DNA of 64,000 nucleotides from Devosia rhodophyticola (lineage in GTDB: Bacteria > Pseudomonadota > Alphaproteobacteria > Rhizobiales > Devosiaceae). The notes beneath the pieces are model-generated. The model was not told the origin of the DNA. It searched no databases and saw nothing but the letters and a program-made list of their open reading frames with translations. The translations under genes and the position numbers were made by a program. Positions 44,870 through 54,378 of the stretch are shown here, in pieces. Positions within the stretch are counted from its first letter, which is position 1. Each line of letters starts with the position of its first letter. The DNA lies in the NCBI RefSeq assembly GCF_028816475.1, contig NZ_CP118247.1, forward strand, positions 2,016,001-2,080,000, given 5' to 3'.

Positions 44870-45895
44870 CTAGCGGCTGGGCGCGGGGGCAGGCGTGGGC
44901 GCGGTGCTTGATGCGTTGGTCTGGGTTGCGGCGCTGGCCGATTGATTACCAAAAATATTGCCAAAGAATCCCGAGATAGCCTGACCGCGCTGTTTGGCAG
45001 CGGCTTCGGCATCGGCGGCGCGCTCTGCCTCGGCTGCCTGGCGCTCCTGACGCTGTTGCAGCGTTTCCAGCTCCTCGGCAAAGGCAACCTGATCGGCGGC
45101 CCGTTTGGCCAAAAGTGCCGGATTGGACTTGCTGGCGGGGCAGACGCCTGTTGCGTCCAGCGGACCAGAACCGGAGGGGTTGAAGATATACTGCTTTTCG
45201 CAGACGTCCCAGACGGCCGGGGTCTTGGTCACCTCGAAATAATCGTAGCCTTCCTTGATGTCTTTCCAAAAGCCCAGATTGGGATTGGTCGACTGTTTGG
45301 CCAGATTGGTAGCGGTCATCTTGAAAGGGAACATTTCAAGCTGGAAGCTTGAGTTGCCACCTTTGAAGGTTTCGCGGGCAAGGGCATAGATTTCGGCAAT
45401 GCCGCCGTCGGTCATGGCGTAGCAGCCGCGCGACGAGCAATCGCCATGCAGCATCAGATCAGAGCCGGTGCGGCCCCAGGCGCGATCAAACTTGTTGGGA
45501 AAACCAGTGTTGAATGAGAGGTAGTAATTCGACTTGGGATTCATCAGGCCCGGGGTGATGGTATAAAAGCCCTCGGGGCTTTGCCGGTCACCTTCCTTGA
45601 TCTTGGGTCCAAGATTGCCCGAAAAGGCGCAAATTTCGTAGGTCTTGAGCAAGCGATATTGCCCGGTGTTGCTCTGTTTCCAGATTTCCACCTGCTTTTC
45701 CTGCTTGAACAGGCGAATGACCATGGGCGCGCCGGGGGACGAGCCAATGTTGCGCAGGCTCGCCTGAAGGACGCTGGAAAGCGGCTGATTTTGTCGGTTG
45801 TCACCAGTGGCAAAGCCGCCGCAGGCCGCAAGGCTCAAGGCAATCCAGCCGAGAATGAAGATCGAGCAAAACTTGCGTAGCAGGAAAAAATTCAA
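44870..45895 (-). CDS. YafK-type L,D-transpeptidase family lipoprotein
   Basis: A 341-residue exported protein. The signal peptide ends in the lipobox 'LAACGG' near residue 24. The catalytic block 'MLHGDCSSRGCYAMTD' contains the His and Cys of the YkuD fold, and 'EGDRQSPEGFYTITPG' lies before it. The C-terminal 80 residues are an Ala/Glu/Arg coiled-coil stretch ('EELETLQQRQERQAAEAERAAD') followed by an Ala/Pro tail. A tandem paralog lies 15 bp downstream. Likely an envelope peptidoglycan-modifying enzyme. Confidence 0.9.
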   Translation of the reverse strand: MNFFLLRKFCSIFILGWIALSLAACGGFATGDNRQNQPLSSVLQASLRNIGSSPGAPMVIRLFKQEKQVEIWKQSNTGQYRLLKTYEICAFSGNLGPKIKEGDRQSPEGFYTITPGLMNPKSNYYLSFNTGFPNKFDRAWGRTGSDLMLHGDCSSRGCYAMTDGGIAEIYALARETFKGGNSSFQLEMFPFKMTATNLAKQSTNPNLGFWKDIKEGYDYFEVTKTPAVWDVCEKQYIFNPSGSGPLDATGVCPASKSNPALLAKRAADQVAFAEELETLQQRQERQAAEAERAADAEAAAKQRGQAISGFFGNIFGNQSASAATQTNASSTAPTPAPAPSR

Positions 45896-46039
45896 TTGGG
45901 GTCGATCCAGACAATGCGGGAAGTGGACGGCCTATTTCATTTTGGTTAGCGCATGGTGGAGCGGCGCGGTGAATGAATTGTTAACAGCGCCAGCCATCTC
46001 ACGCAATTGTGGATCAATTCAACTTTAAGTTGTTTGAGA

Positions 46040-46996
46040 TCAGGGCAGGTTGGTGCCGATGGCGATGAATTTTTCACGCCGATGCTCGCGCACCTCAAGG
46101 CGGGACTTGTCGGCAAAATCATCAAGAAAACCGGCGATGGCGCTGCGGGTATTGTTCATGACGGTTTCAGGATGGCGATGGGCGCCTCCGGTCGGCTCGG
46201 CAATGATGCCGTCGATCACACCGAATCCAAGCAGATCGGACGCAGTGATCTTCATATTGTTGGCGGCATCCTGAGCCTTGGCGGCATCGCGCCACAGAAT
46301 GGTGGCGCCGCCTTCGGGCGAAATCACCGAATAGATGGCGTGTTCGAGCATCAGTACGCGGCTGGCAGTGGCAATGGCGATGGCACCACCCGAACCGCCT
46401 TCACCGATGACGATGGCCAGATTGGGCACACCCAGCTCTAGGCTCTTTTCGGTCGAGCGGGCAATGGCTTCTGCCTGACCACGTTCTTCAGCCCCGATGC
46501 CGGGATAGGCACCCGAGGTATCGACGAGCGAGATCACCGGAATATTGAAGCGATCCGCCATTTCCATGATGCGGACGGCCTTGCGATAGCCCTCGGGGCG
46601 GGCCATGCCGAAATTGTGCTTGAGGCGGGTTTCGGTGGAATTGCCCTTTTCCTGACCGATAACAGCAACCGGCTGGCCGTTGAAACGCCCCAGCCCAGCC
46701 TGAATGGCAGAGTCCTCGGCAAACTTGCGGTCTCCGGCCAAAGGCGACCACTCGGTGATCAGGCCCTTGATATAGTCGGAAAAATGGGGGCGTTGCGGAT
46801 GGCGGGCCACCTGGGTCTTTTGCCAAGGGGTCAGGCGCTTGTAGATATCGATGAGGGCTTCGTCGGCGCGGCTCGAAAGTCGGCTGACCTCTTCATCGAT
46901 ACTAACGGCCTGATCTGTTGCGGCGAGGGATTTAAGCTCGGCAATCTTGCCCTCGAGATCGGCTACCGGCTTTTCAAAATCTAAATAAGACTGCAT
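46040..46996 (-). CDS. accA: Acetyl-CoA carboxylase carboxyltransferase subunit alpha
   Basis: A 318-residue subunit that, with AccD, transfers carboxyl from biotin to acetyl-CoA in the first step of fatty-acid synthesis. 'SYLDFEKPVADLEGKIAELK' is the family N-terminus, and the crotonase-fold active-site regions 'FGMARPEGYRKAVRIM', 'DTSGAYPGIGAEERGQAEAIA' and 'GEGGSGGAIAI' are intact. It lies 96 bp after xerD in the conserved rhizobial order. Confidence 0.97.
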   Translation of the reverse strand: MQSYLDFEKPVADLEGKIAELKSLAATDQAVSIDEEVSRLSSRADEALIDIYKRLTPWQKTQVARHPQRPHFSDYIKGLITEWSPLAGDRKFAEDSAIQAGLGRFNGQPVAVIGQEKGNSTETRLKHNFGMARPEGYRKAVRIMEMADRFNIPVISLVDTSGAYPGIGAEERGQAEAIARSTEKSLELGVPNLAIVIGEGGSGGAIAIATASRVLMLEHAIYSVISPEGGATILWRDAAKAQDAANNMKITASDLLGFGVIDGIIAEPTGGAHRHPETVMNNTRSAIAGFLDDFADKSRLEVREHRREKFIAIGTNLP

Positions 46997-47092
46997 CCCA
47001 CCCGCCCGTTAGGGGTCGTTATGCGACCCGAATTTGAGGTCGCTCTGTTGCGCTCTAAAGTGGCCGGAAAGTGACGATGGCGCAAGCGCGTG

Positions 47093-48025
47093 TCAAGATG
47101 CATCACCAGACAAAGGTCCGCTATCGGCCAAAGGATGGTGGGTTTCGACCAATGTGCGCAGTTTTTCGTCCAGAACATGGGTGTAAATCTGGGTGGTCGA
47201 AATGTCGGCATGGCCCAACAACAACTGAACGACGCGCAAATCGGCACCGCCCGCCAACAAGTGGCTGGCAAAGGCATGGCGCAGTACGTGGGGGGCGACG
47301 CGGGCGCTGGATATGCCAGCGCGTCCGGCCAAAGCCTTGAGATCACGGGCAAAGACCTGCCGCGACAAATGGCCACCCACACCAGCGGCGGGAAACAGCA
47401 TGGTGCCGGGCTTAAGCGTTGTCAGCCAGGCGCGCACGGCATCGCGGGTGCGGTCATTGACCGGCACGATCCGCTCCTTGTTACCCTTGCCGATAATCGT
47501 GAGATAGCTGGCGTCGCGCATCACGGCGGAACGCTTGAGCCCGACCAGCTCGGTAACGCGCATGCCGGTGGCGTAAACCAGCTCCAGCAGCACATAAAGC
47601 CTCAGGGCCGAAGTTTTTTTGGCGGGCGACACATCCGCATTGGCCTCGGTTTCGGCCAGCGATAGCAGGCGGTCGACTTCGGCAATGCTCAACACCTTGG
47701 GCAAGGCGCGCCGGGCGCGAGGGCTGGCAATAATACGGGTGGGATCATCGCCCCGAATGGCATCGGCGCAGAGAAATTTGTGAAACTGACGAATGGCAGA
47801 GAGGCGCCGAGCGCTGGAGGCCGCCGAAAGGCCCTCTGACTTCAGGGCGTCTAGGTAATGGGTGATTGTGTTTCGATCACCGGTGGAAAAATCAAGTTTC
47901 CTGGCCCCCAGAAAGGCGCGGTAGTCCTCCAGATCGCGTCGGTAGGCCGCAAGCGTATTGCGGGCGGCGCCGCGCTCGGCGCTCATCATTTCAAGAAAAG
48001 ACTCGATCAGATGAATGTCATTCAT
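47093..48025 (-). CDS. xerD: Site-specific tyrosine recombinase XerD
   Basis: A 310-residue recombinase that with XerC resolves chromosome dimers at dif. The N-terminal SAM-like DNA-binding domain ('IESFLEMMSAERGAARNTLAAYRRDL') is followed by the catalytic domain. The Arg is in 'ATGMRVTELVGL', the HxxR is in 'HVLRHAFASHL', a further His is in 'LLGHADISTTQIYTHV' and the nucleophile Tyr is in the same block. It lies in the housekeeping block accA-xerD-aroK, so it is the cellular XerD and not a phage integrase. Confidence 0.95.
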   Translation of the reverse strand: MNDIHLIESFLEMMSAERGAARNTLAAYRRDLEDYRAFLGARKLDFSTGDRNTITHYLDALKSEGLSAASSARRLSAIRQFHKFLCADAIRGDDPTRIIASPRARRALPKVLSIAEVDRLLSLAETEANADVSPAKKTSALRLYVLLELVYATGMRVTELVGLKRSAVMRDASYLTIIGKGNKERIVPVNDRTRDAVRAWLTTLKPGTMLFPAAGVGGHLSRQVFARDLKALAGRAGISSARVAPHVLRHAFASHLLAGGADLRVVQLLLGHADISTTQIYTHVLDEKLRTLVETHHPLADSGPLSGDAS

Positions 48026-48210
48026 GGGGAGGGTAAGGGCGATAGTGGGCCATTGTCGGGTGCGCTGGCACGCAACAGGTCAGTGGTTGAAATGCGCACC
48101 GTCACTTCCTTGGGAGTGGGCTGGACATAAGCGATCAGGGCAATCATGCCCCCATAGGCCAAACCGGCAAGAAACAGCAAGGCAACAAGTAGACGAATGA
48201 GGGTGGGCAT
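48022..48210 (-). CDS. Small single-pass membrane protein beside xerD and aroK
   Basis: A 62-residue protein with one membrane helix ('LIRLLVALLFLAGLAYGGMIALIAYV') and a short polar tail beginning 'PTPKEVTVRI'. Comparable small proteins occur at this exact position (between xerD and aroK) in rhizobia. The ATG at 48210 is preferred; a TTG at 48231 would add seven residues. It overlaps the xerD start (ATGA). Function unknown. Confidence 0.7.
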   Translation of the reverse strand: MPTLIRLLVALLFLAGLAYGGMIALIAYVQPTPKEVTVRISTTDLLRASAPDNGPLSPLPSP

Positions 48211-48369
48211 GAATTGCGCAGTCCGGTTCAATGATCAATGACACTGGCGATCTTATCACCAAAATGGTTTCTATCTGGTAGGCACGCCAGTGTGACCCGG
48301 TTTTGCCCCGATCTTCAAGCCAGTGGTTCTTGACATCGGGCGCTGCGACCGGTTCAAACGCGCAGCAAT

Positions 48370-48981
48370 GTGGAGCGGTTTGTGACGCGAATGGAAGCAG
48401 CAAGGCGCAATGAGCGCGCCAATCATCTCGTTGACCTGCTGGTCGGGCGACCGCTGGTGCTGGTGGGCATGATGGGCGCGGGCAAAACCACCGTGGGGCG
48501 GCGGCTGGCGACGCGCATGGGTCGACATTTTCTCGACAGCGACGAGGAAATCGAAAAAGCGGCGCAAATGGATATTCCCGATATTTTCAGCACGCGCGGT
48601 GAGGCCGAGTTTCGTGCCGGGGAAACCCGAGTAATTGCGCGGGTGCTCAAGGAGTCCGACGTGGTGCTCGCGACCGGGGGCGGCGCGTTCGTGCATCCCG
48701 AAACGCGGGCGCTGGTGAAGGCGGACGCAGTATCGGTATGGATCAAGGCGGATTTCGATTTGCTGTTTGCGCGGGTGTCGCGCCGGTCCAACCGGCCGCT
48801 GCTCAAGACGAATAATCCGCGGGCAACGCTCAAGGCGCTGATCGAGGAGCGTTATCCAATATACGGGGAGGCCGATGTGACCGTGGTGTCACGCGACGTC
48901 CCCCATGAAACGGTGGCCGCGGACCTGATTGAAGCGGTTATTTCTCATCTCGAAGCGCGGGAGCCAGGCAATGGCGGCTGA
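48370..48981 (+). CDS. aroK: Shikimate kinase
   Basis: A 203-residue kinase (phosphorylates shikimate at O3 in the chorismate pathway). Walker A is 'GMMGAGKTTVGRRLA', shikimate-contacting Asp and Arg lie in 'FLDSDEEIEKAAQM' and 'GEAEFRAGE', and 'LATGGGAFVHPETR' is the Walker-B-like loop. Start uncertain: GTG 48370, a further GTG, or ATG 48391 all precede the conserved core by 20-30 residues. It overlaps aroB by 11 bases. Confidence 0.95.
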   Translation: MERFVTRMEAARRNERANHLVDLLVGRPLVLVGMMGAGKTTVGRRLATRMGRHFLDSDEEIEKAAQMDIPDIFSTRGEAEFRAGETRVIARVLKESDVVLATGGGAFVHPETRALVKADAVSVWIKADFDLLFARVSRRSNRPLLKTNNPRATLKALIEERYPIYGEADVTVVSRDVPHETVAADLIEAVISHLEAREPGNGG

Positions 48982-50083
48982 TCACACGGTGCATGTTGCC
49001 CTGGGCGAACGGGCCTATGATATTTTGATCGGAGACCGATTGCTGGACGAGGCAGGCGCCATTCTGGCGACGCGATTTTCCGGGCGGCGGTTTGGCATAA
49101 TTACCGACGAGAATGTTGCGGCGGCGCAATTGCCCCGACTGGTCGCTTCACTCGATACGGCTGGTCTCGATTATTCAACCATCATCCTGCCCGCCGGGGA
49201 GAGCACCAAGTCTTATGCTCATCTGCAAAGCGCGGTTGAGGGGCTGTTGACAGCGCGGCTGGAGCGCGGGGATCTGGTGATTGCGCTGGGCGGCGGGGTG
49301 ATCGGCGATCTGGCAGGATTTGCGGCGGCGATTACCCGACGCGGCATGGATTTTGTGCAGATGCCGACCTCGCTGTTGGCGCAGGTCGATAGCTCCGTTG
49401 GCGGCAAGACCGGGATCAATTCCCCGCATGGCAAAAATCTGGTGGGGGCGTTTCATCAACCCAAACTGGTGCTGGCGGATCTGTCGACGCTCGACACGTT
49501 GCCGGCGCGACAGTTTGCAGCTGGCTATGCGGAAGTGGTCAAATACGGGTTGATCGATGATGAAGCGTTTTTCTTCTGGCTGGAGGAAAACCGGGCTGAG
49601 ATTTTTGCCGGTGGTCCGGCCCGTGGCGAGGCGATTGCGCGGTGTTGTAAGGCCAAGGCGCGGGTCGTGATCGAGGACGAAAAAGAGCTTGGTGTGCGGG
49701 CGCTGCTTAATCTGGGGCATACTTTTGGGCATGCGCTGGAAAAGGACACCGGCTATTCAAACCGATTGTTGCACGGCGAAGGCGTCAGTATCGGCATGGT
49801 GCTGGCGCATGGGTTCTCGGCGAAGCTGGGAATGGCGCCATCGCAGGATACGGGCCGGGTTGAGGCGCATTTGCGCGCTGCGGGCCTGCCGACGCAGTTG
49901 AGCCATATCGGCGGGGAAATCGGGGCGACCGACACGCTGATGGCCGCAATTGGTCAGGACAAAAAAGTGTCGCGCGGGGCGCTGACCTTTATCCTGACAC
50001 GCGGTATCGGGCAGGCTTTTATCGAAAAAAATGTTGATCCTGCGGCGGTTGCCGGTTTTCTCGAAACGGCGCGCAAGGTATAA
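48971..50083 (+). CDS. aroB: 3-dehydroquinate synthase
   Basis: A 370-residue NAD- and zinc-dependent enzyme that closes DAHP to 3-dehydroquinate. It starts at 'MAADHTVHVALGERAYDI', inside the aroK 3' end. 'LGGGVIGDLAGFAAA', 'PTSLLAQVDSSVGGKTGIN', 'NLVGAFHQP' and 'NLGHTFGHALE' are the conserved NAD-, substrate- and zinc-binding segments. The aroK-aroB pair is translationally coupled. Confidence 0.96.
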   Translation: MAADHTVHVALGERAYDILIGDRLLDEAGAILATRFSGRRFGIITDENVAAAQLPRLVASLDTAGLDYSTIILPAGESTKSYAHLQSAVEGLLTARLERGDLVIALGGGVIGDLAGFAAAITRRGMDFVQMPTSLLAQVDSSVGGKTGINSPHGKNLVGAFHQPKLVLADLSTLDTLPARQFAAGYAEVVKYGLIDDEAFFFWLEENRAEIFAGGPARGEAIARCCKAKARVVIEDEKELGVRALLNLGHTFGHALEKDTGYSNRLLHGEGVSIGMVLAHGFSAKLGMAPSQDTGRVEAHLRAAGLPTQLSHIGGEIGATDTLMAAIGQDKKVSRGALTFILTRGIGQAFIEKNVDPAAVAGFLETARKV

Positions 50084-50084
50084 G

Positions 50085-50108
50085 AAAGCCCGGCAGCGCC
50101 GGACTTTT
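50085..50108. terminator. Shared terminator between convergent aroB and secA
   Basis: AAGCCCGGC-AGC-GCCGGACTT forms a hairpin with one mismatch, followed by TTTT on the plus strand. It lies directly after the aroB stop and before the secA stop, with T-rich sequence on both flanks. Confidence 0.6.
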
Positions 50109-50127
50109 AATTTCGCATCGCTGCTAC

Positions 50128-52851
50128 CTAGAAGGCGCCGTGGCAATGTTTGAATTTCTTGCCCGAGCCACAGGGGCAGGGCGCATTGCGTGAGACGCCA
50201 ACGAGCAGCTTTGGATCGATCGGCTTTAGCGCCTGATTGCCCGCGGTGGTGGCACCGCCAGTCAAACCACCCATGACCGTTCCATCCTCGGCGTCGTTTT
50301 CACCGGTCAGCGGATCGATATGGACTTCGCTTAGCTGGGAAAGATCGGGTTCGGGCGTCGGTTCGGGCTGGCGTACCTGCAGCTCGATATGGCTGAGCTG
50401 GGTGGTCACCAGTTCGCGCAGGTTGGTCAGAAGTGCCTGCAGCAATTCATAGGCCTCCTGCTTGTATTCGGTCAGCGGGTCGCGTTGGGCAATGCCGCGC
50501 CAGCCAACGACCTTGGACAGGTGATCAAGGGTGACCAGATGCTCGCGCCATAGGCCATCAATGGATTGCAGCAGCAGCGACTTTTCGACCTGACGCATGA
50601 TCTCGGGCGAATATTTGGCGGCCTTGGATGCGGCGTGTTGGTCGGCCGTATCGCGGATACGCTGCTCGACGATCTCCTGATCGATACCCTCTTCCTCGAC
50701 CCATTCGCGAACCGGCACTTCGATATTGAGATAGGTCTTGGCAGCGGCTTCAAGCTGTTCGGCCTGCCACTGTTCGGGATAGGAACGGGGCGGAATGGCC
50801 TTGGTGACGATGGCTTCAACCACATCGTGGCGCATGTCGCGAACGGTCTCGCTGACGTCTTCAGCGTCCATCATTTCGATGCGCTGTTCGAAGATCACCT
50901 TGCGCTGATCATTCATCACATCATCGTATTTAAGGATGTTCTTGCGGATATCGAAGTTGCGGGCTTCGACTTTGCCCTGCGCCCGTTCGATAGCCTTGGT
51001 GACCCATGGGTGGGTGATGCTTTCGCCATCTTCCAGACCCAGTTTGCCGAGCATTGAATCCATGCTGTCTACAGGGAAAATGCGCATCAGATCGTCCTGC
51101 AGGGACAAAAAGAATGCTGAATGGCCGGGGTCGCCCTGACGGCCTGAACGACCGCGCAGCTGATTGTCGATACGACGGCTTTCGTGGCGCTCGGTGCCGA
51201 TGACCATCAGCCCGCCTGCGGCAATGGCCTTGGCCTTGTCGGTGGCGATGGTGGATTTGATATCGGCGATCTTGGCGTCGCGTTCGGCCCCTTCAAGGCC
51301 TTCAGCTTCCCGTTCGATGCGCATTTCTAGATTGCCGCCGAGCTGAATGTCGGTACCGCGACCAGCCATGTTGGTGGCAATGGTGATGGCGGCAGGCAGT
51401 CCAGCATCGGCAACGATATGGGCTTCCTGTTCATGGTGGCGGGCATTGAGCACATTCATGGTGCCGACGTTTTTCTGACGCAGCAATTCGGCCAGCATTT
51501 CGGATTTTTCAATCGAGGTGGTGCCCACCAGAACTGGCTGACCGCGCTCCTGACACTGTTTGATCAGATCAGCGATGGCGTCGAATTTTTCAGCAGCGGT
51601 GCGGAAAATGGCGTCTTCATCGTCAACGCGCTGAACCGGCAGGTTGGTGGGCACTGTGACAACGTCGAGGCTATAAATGTCGGCAAATTCCTCGGCCTCG
51701 GTGGCGGCTGTACCGGTCATGCCGGCAAGTTTTTTATAGAGGCGGAAATAGTTCTGGAAGGTGATCGACGCCATGGTCTGGTTTTCAGGCTGGATCTTGG
51801 CGCCTTCCTTGGCTTCCAGCGCCTGATGCAGTCCTTCGGAGTAGCGTCGCCCGGGCATCATGCGGCCTGAAAACTCGTCAATGATGATCACCTCATCATT
51901 GCGCACGATATAATCCTTGTCCTTGTGGAACAGGCGGTGCGCGCGCAGGGCCGAATTGGCGTGGTGAACGAGTGCGACGTTTTCGATGTCGAACAGAGAC
52001 TCGCCCTTCATCAGGCCGTCGGCACGGAGGCGCTCCTCGAGCTTTTCGATGCCCTGATCGGTAAAGGTTGCAGCACGATGCTTTTCATCGACCTCAAAAT
52101 CACCTTCCTCAATGATGGGCATGAGGGCGTCAAGCGTCAGATAAAGCTCGGTGCGGTCTTCGGACGGGCCTGAAATGATCAACGGCGTACGCGCCTCATC
52201 GACCAGGATCGAATCCACTTCGTCAACGATGGCATAAACGTGGCCGCGCTGGACCATCTGGGCGCGGGTATATTTCATATTGTCGCGCAGATAATCGAAG
52301 CCGAATTCGTTGTTGGTGCCGTAGGTAATGTCGGCCTCATAGGCGGCCTTGCGTTCGGCGTCGGTCAGGCCATGCACGATAATGCCATAGCTTAGCCCGA
52401 GGAAATTGTAGATCTGGCCCATCCATGCGGCGTCGCGACGGGCCAGATAATCATTGACCGTGACGACGTGAACGCCCTCGCCGGTCAGCGCATTGAGGTA
52501 AACCGACAGCGTGGCGACCAGGGTCTTGCCTTCACCAGTACGCATTTCGGCGATGGAGCGGTTGTTCAGAACCATGCCGCCGATCAGCTGTACGTCAAAG
52601 TGACGCATGCCAAGCACGCGCTTACTGGCTTCGCGAACCGTGGCAAAGGCGGGAACGATCAGATCATCGAGCGATTTGCCATTGGCCAACTGGGATTTGA
52701 ATTCGGCGGTGCGGGCGCGCAGCTCCTCGTCACTCAATTTTTCGAGTTCGGGCTCCAGCGCGTTGATCGCGGCCACATTGGGCTGGAAGCGTTTGACATG
52801 CCGATCCGACGGAGAACCGAAGATCCGCCGGGCGAGCGCGGCTATAGCCAT
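50128..52851 (-). CDS. secA: Preprotein translocase ATPase SecA
   Basis: A 907-residue motor that drives proteins through SecYEG. The start at 52851 ('[20 protein letters not shown]') is family-typical; a 13-codon upstream extension is rejected. Walker A is '[13 protein letters not shown]', the DEVD motif is in '[18 protein letters not shown]', and helicase motif '[13 protein letters not shown]' is present. The C-terminal zinc-binding SEC-C tail is '[16 protein letters not shown]'. It is monocistronic. Confidence 0.98.
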   Translation of the reverse strand: MAIAALARRIFGSPSDRHVKRFQPNVAAINALEPELEKLSDEELRARTAEFKSQLANGKSLDDLIVPAFATVREASKRVLGMRHFDVQLIGGMVLNNRSIAEMRTGEGKTLVATLSVYLNALTGEGVHVVTVNDYLARRDAAWMGQIYNFLGLSYGIIVHGLTDAERKAAYEADITYGTNNEFGFDYLRDNMKYTRAQMVQRGHVYAIVDEVDSILVDEARTPLIISGPSEDRTELYLTLDALMPIIEEGDFEVDEKHRAATFTDQGIEKLEERLRADGLMKGESLFDIENVALVHHANSALRAHRLFHKDKDYIVRNDEVIIIDEFSGRMMPGRRYSEGLHQALEAKEGAKIQPENQTMASITFQNYFRLYKKLAGMTGTAATEAEEFADIYSLDVVTVPTNLPVQRVDDEDAIFRTAAEKFDAIADLIKQCQERGQPVLVGTTSIEKSEMLAELLRQKNVGTMNVLNARHHEQEAHIVADAGLPAAITIATNMAGRGTDIQLGGNLEMRIEREAEGLEGAERDAKIADIKSTIATDKAKAIAAGGLMVIGTERHESRRIDNQLRGRSGRQGDPGHSAFFLSLQDDLMRIFPVDSMDSMLGKLGLEDGESITHPWVTKAIERAQGKVEARNFDIRKNILKYDDVMNDQRKVIFEQRIEMMDAEDVSETVRDMRHDVVEAIVTKAIPPRSYPEQWQAEQLEAAAKTYLNIEVPVREWVEEEGIDQEIVEQRIRDTADQHAASKAAKYSPEIMRQVEKSLLLQSIDGLWREHLVTLDHLSKVVGWRGIAQRDPLTEYKQEAYELLQALLTNLRELVTTQLSHIELQVRQPEPTPEPDLSQLSEVHIDPLTGENDAEDGTVMGGLTGGATTAGNQALKPIDPKLLVGVSRNAPCPCGSGKKFKHCHGAF

Positions 52852-53294
52852 AGTGTCAGATCCTTTTACTGGCCATCGTCGAAGGGGCAATTTTCATGGT
52901 GCGATCAATGGGCTGGTCGAGCCCTAATATGCCTCGTCAACGCGATGGTGGGCCGGTTTTGACCCCGAAAAACTGGTCACACAACTATGGGCCAGCGAAA
53001 TGGCGCTTGGCCCGGCAAAGTCATGGGAAGCGCTGGACATGTAAGAGCGGACCCCCGTCTTGTCAACGTCGACAAAATCGGCCACACCACCCGCGCCCTT
53101 AACAACAGGCAACTTGTACGATTGTTGCGTGAGCGCAGAACAATTATTCTTGCGTGGCATAATCTGGCCCTGTTGCCGTGCGAGGGCGTGCGACGCGACG
53201 GGCCATCCGACCCGTTACGAAATCAACGGTGCATCTGGGTGTACCACAGAAGCAGCGGTGCCCATATTGGCACCGACCAAGGAGAATGTCGTTC
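52852..53294. other. 443-bp divergent intergenic region between secA and the parvulin gene
   Basis: It should contain the secA promoter and the parvulin promoter. A palindrome TTGTC-aacgtc-GACAA lies at about 53058-53075. Short open frames here (e.g. 52896-53102, 52924-53160) lack ribosome sites and family resemblance, and I reject them. Confidence 0.55.
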
Positions 53295-54224
53295 ATGTTT
53301 GATCGTTCCAAACGCCTTGCGCAGGCAGTTAGTGTGCTGGCGCTTACCATGGGCGGGTTTGCCGCCGTACCAATGGCAATGGCGCAGGATGCGCCGGCCG
53401 CCGATGCTGCAGCGCCTGCCCAGCCGGATCCCAATGCGGTAGTCGCCACGGTTGATGGCCAGACCATTACCCAGGCAGATGTCGATTTTGCGGCGCGCGA
53501 TTTGAGCCAGGACATGGCGCAGATGCCCGTTGACCAGCGTCAGGCCTATGTGTTGAGCGTTTTGATCGACATGAAATTGTCGGCCGGTGCAGCGCGCGCG
53601 GAAAAGCTTGATCAGACCGATGTGTTCAAGCAACGTCTGGCCTATCTCGATGAGCAGGCGCTGCGCAGCGCCTATTATATCGAAAAGCTGGCCACGATGG
53701 TGACCCCCGATACCGTCAAGGCGAAATATGATGAGTTTGCTGCCCAGTTCGTGCCGCAGGACGAAGTGCGCGCCAGCCACATTCTGGTCAAGACCGAGGA
53801 CGAGGCCAAGGCCGTCGAAAAGGAATTGGCTGACGGCGCGGATTTTGCTGAAGTTGCCAAAGCCAAGTCGATCGATCCAGGTGCTGCCAATGGTGGCGAC
53901 CTCGGCTTTTTCGGCAAGGGGCAGATGGTGCCAGAATTTGAAAAGGCAGCCTTTGCGCTCGGCGAAGTCGGTTCGGTTTCCGAGCCGGTCAAATCCCAGT
54001 TTGGCTGGCACGTGATCAAGCTGACCGAAAAGCGCACGAGCCCGGTTCCCAGCATGGATCAGGTTGGCCAGAAGTTGCAGCAGGAAGTGGTCAACGCCGC
54101 TTTCGTCAAGATCAGCAATGAACTGCACGACAAGGCCAGTATCGAGATTGCCGACAAGGATCTGGCAGCCAAGATCGACGCACAGATGAATCCCGAAGCG
54201 GCGGCGGCAGCACCTGCCAACTAA
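53295..54224 (+). CDS. Periplasmic peptidyl-prolyl cis-trans isomerase, parvulin type
   Basis: A 309-residue exported chaperone/isomerase. The second ATG at 53295 is used because the aaggag ribosome site is only 1 base from the first ATG (53286) but 10 bases from the second. The signal peptide ends near residue 31 ('MGGFAAVPMAMAQ'). A SurA-like N-terminal helical part ('GQTITQADVDFAARDL') precedes the rotamase domain ('VRASHILVKTEDEAKAVEKEL', 'GGDLGFFGKGQMVPEFEKAAFAL', 'FGWHVIKLTEKR'). An Ala-rich tail ends the protein. Likely folds outer-membrane proteins. Confidence 0.93.
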   Translation: MFDRSKRLAQAVSVLALTMGGFAAVPMAMAQDAPAADAAAPAQPDPNAVVATVDGQTITQADVDFAARDLSQDMAQMPVDQRQAYVLSVLIDMKLSAGAARAEKLDQTDVFKQRLAYLDEQALRSAYYIEKLATMVTPDTVKAKYDEFAAQFVPQDEVRASHILVKTEDEAKAVEKELADGADFAEVAKAKSIDPGAANGGDLGFFGKGQMVPEFEKAAFALGEVGSVSEPVKSQFGWHVIKLTEKRTSPVPSMDQVGQKLQQEVVNAAFVKISNELHDKASIEIADKDLAAKIDAQMNPEAAAAAPAN

Positions 54225-54246
54225 GCTCACAAGTCTAATGATTGTT

Positions 54247-54275
54247 CACGGCGCGACGCTTGGGCTCGCGCCGTG
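54247..54275 (+). terminator. Hairpin after the parvulin gene
   Basis: CACGGCGCGA pairs perfectly with TCGCGCCGTG (10-bp stem, 9-nt loop), 22 bp after the stop. No T tract follows, so it may be an mRNA-end stabiliser or weak terminator. Confidence 0.45.
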
Positions 54276-54378
54276 ATAGATAAGGCCGTGCCGGGCCACC
54301 CGATGGGCCTTGTGGCTTGCGTCTGGTAAAATTGTGAGGCACACCCAAGCCAGTTGTCCTGCAAACAAGGCATGCATC

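Noticed and set aside
47093..48025. Phage or island integrase
   Set aside because: The sequence and the accA/aroK neighbourhood identify it as the chromosomal XerD.
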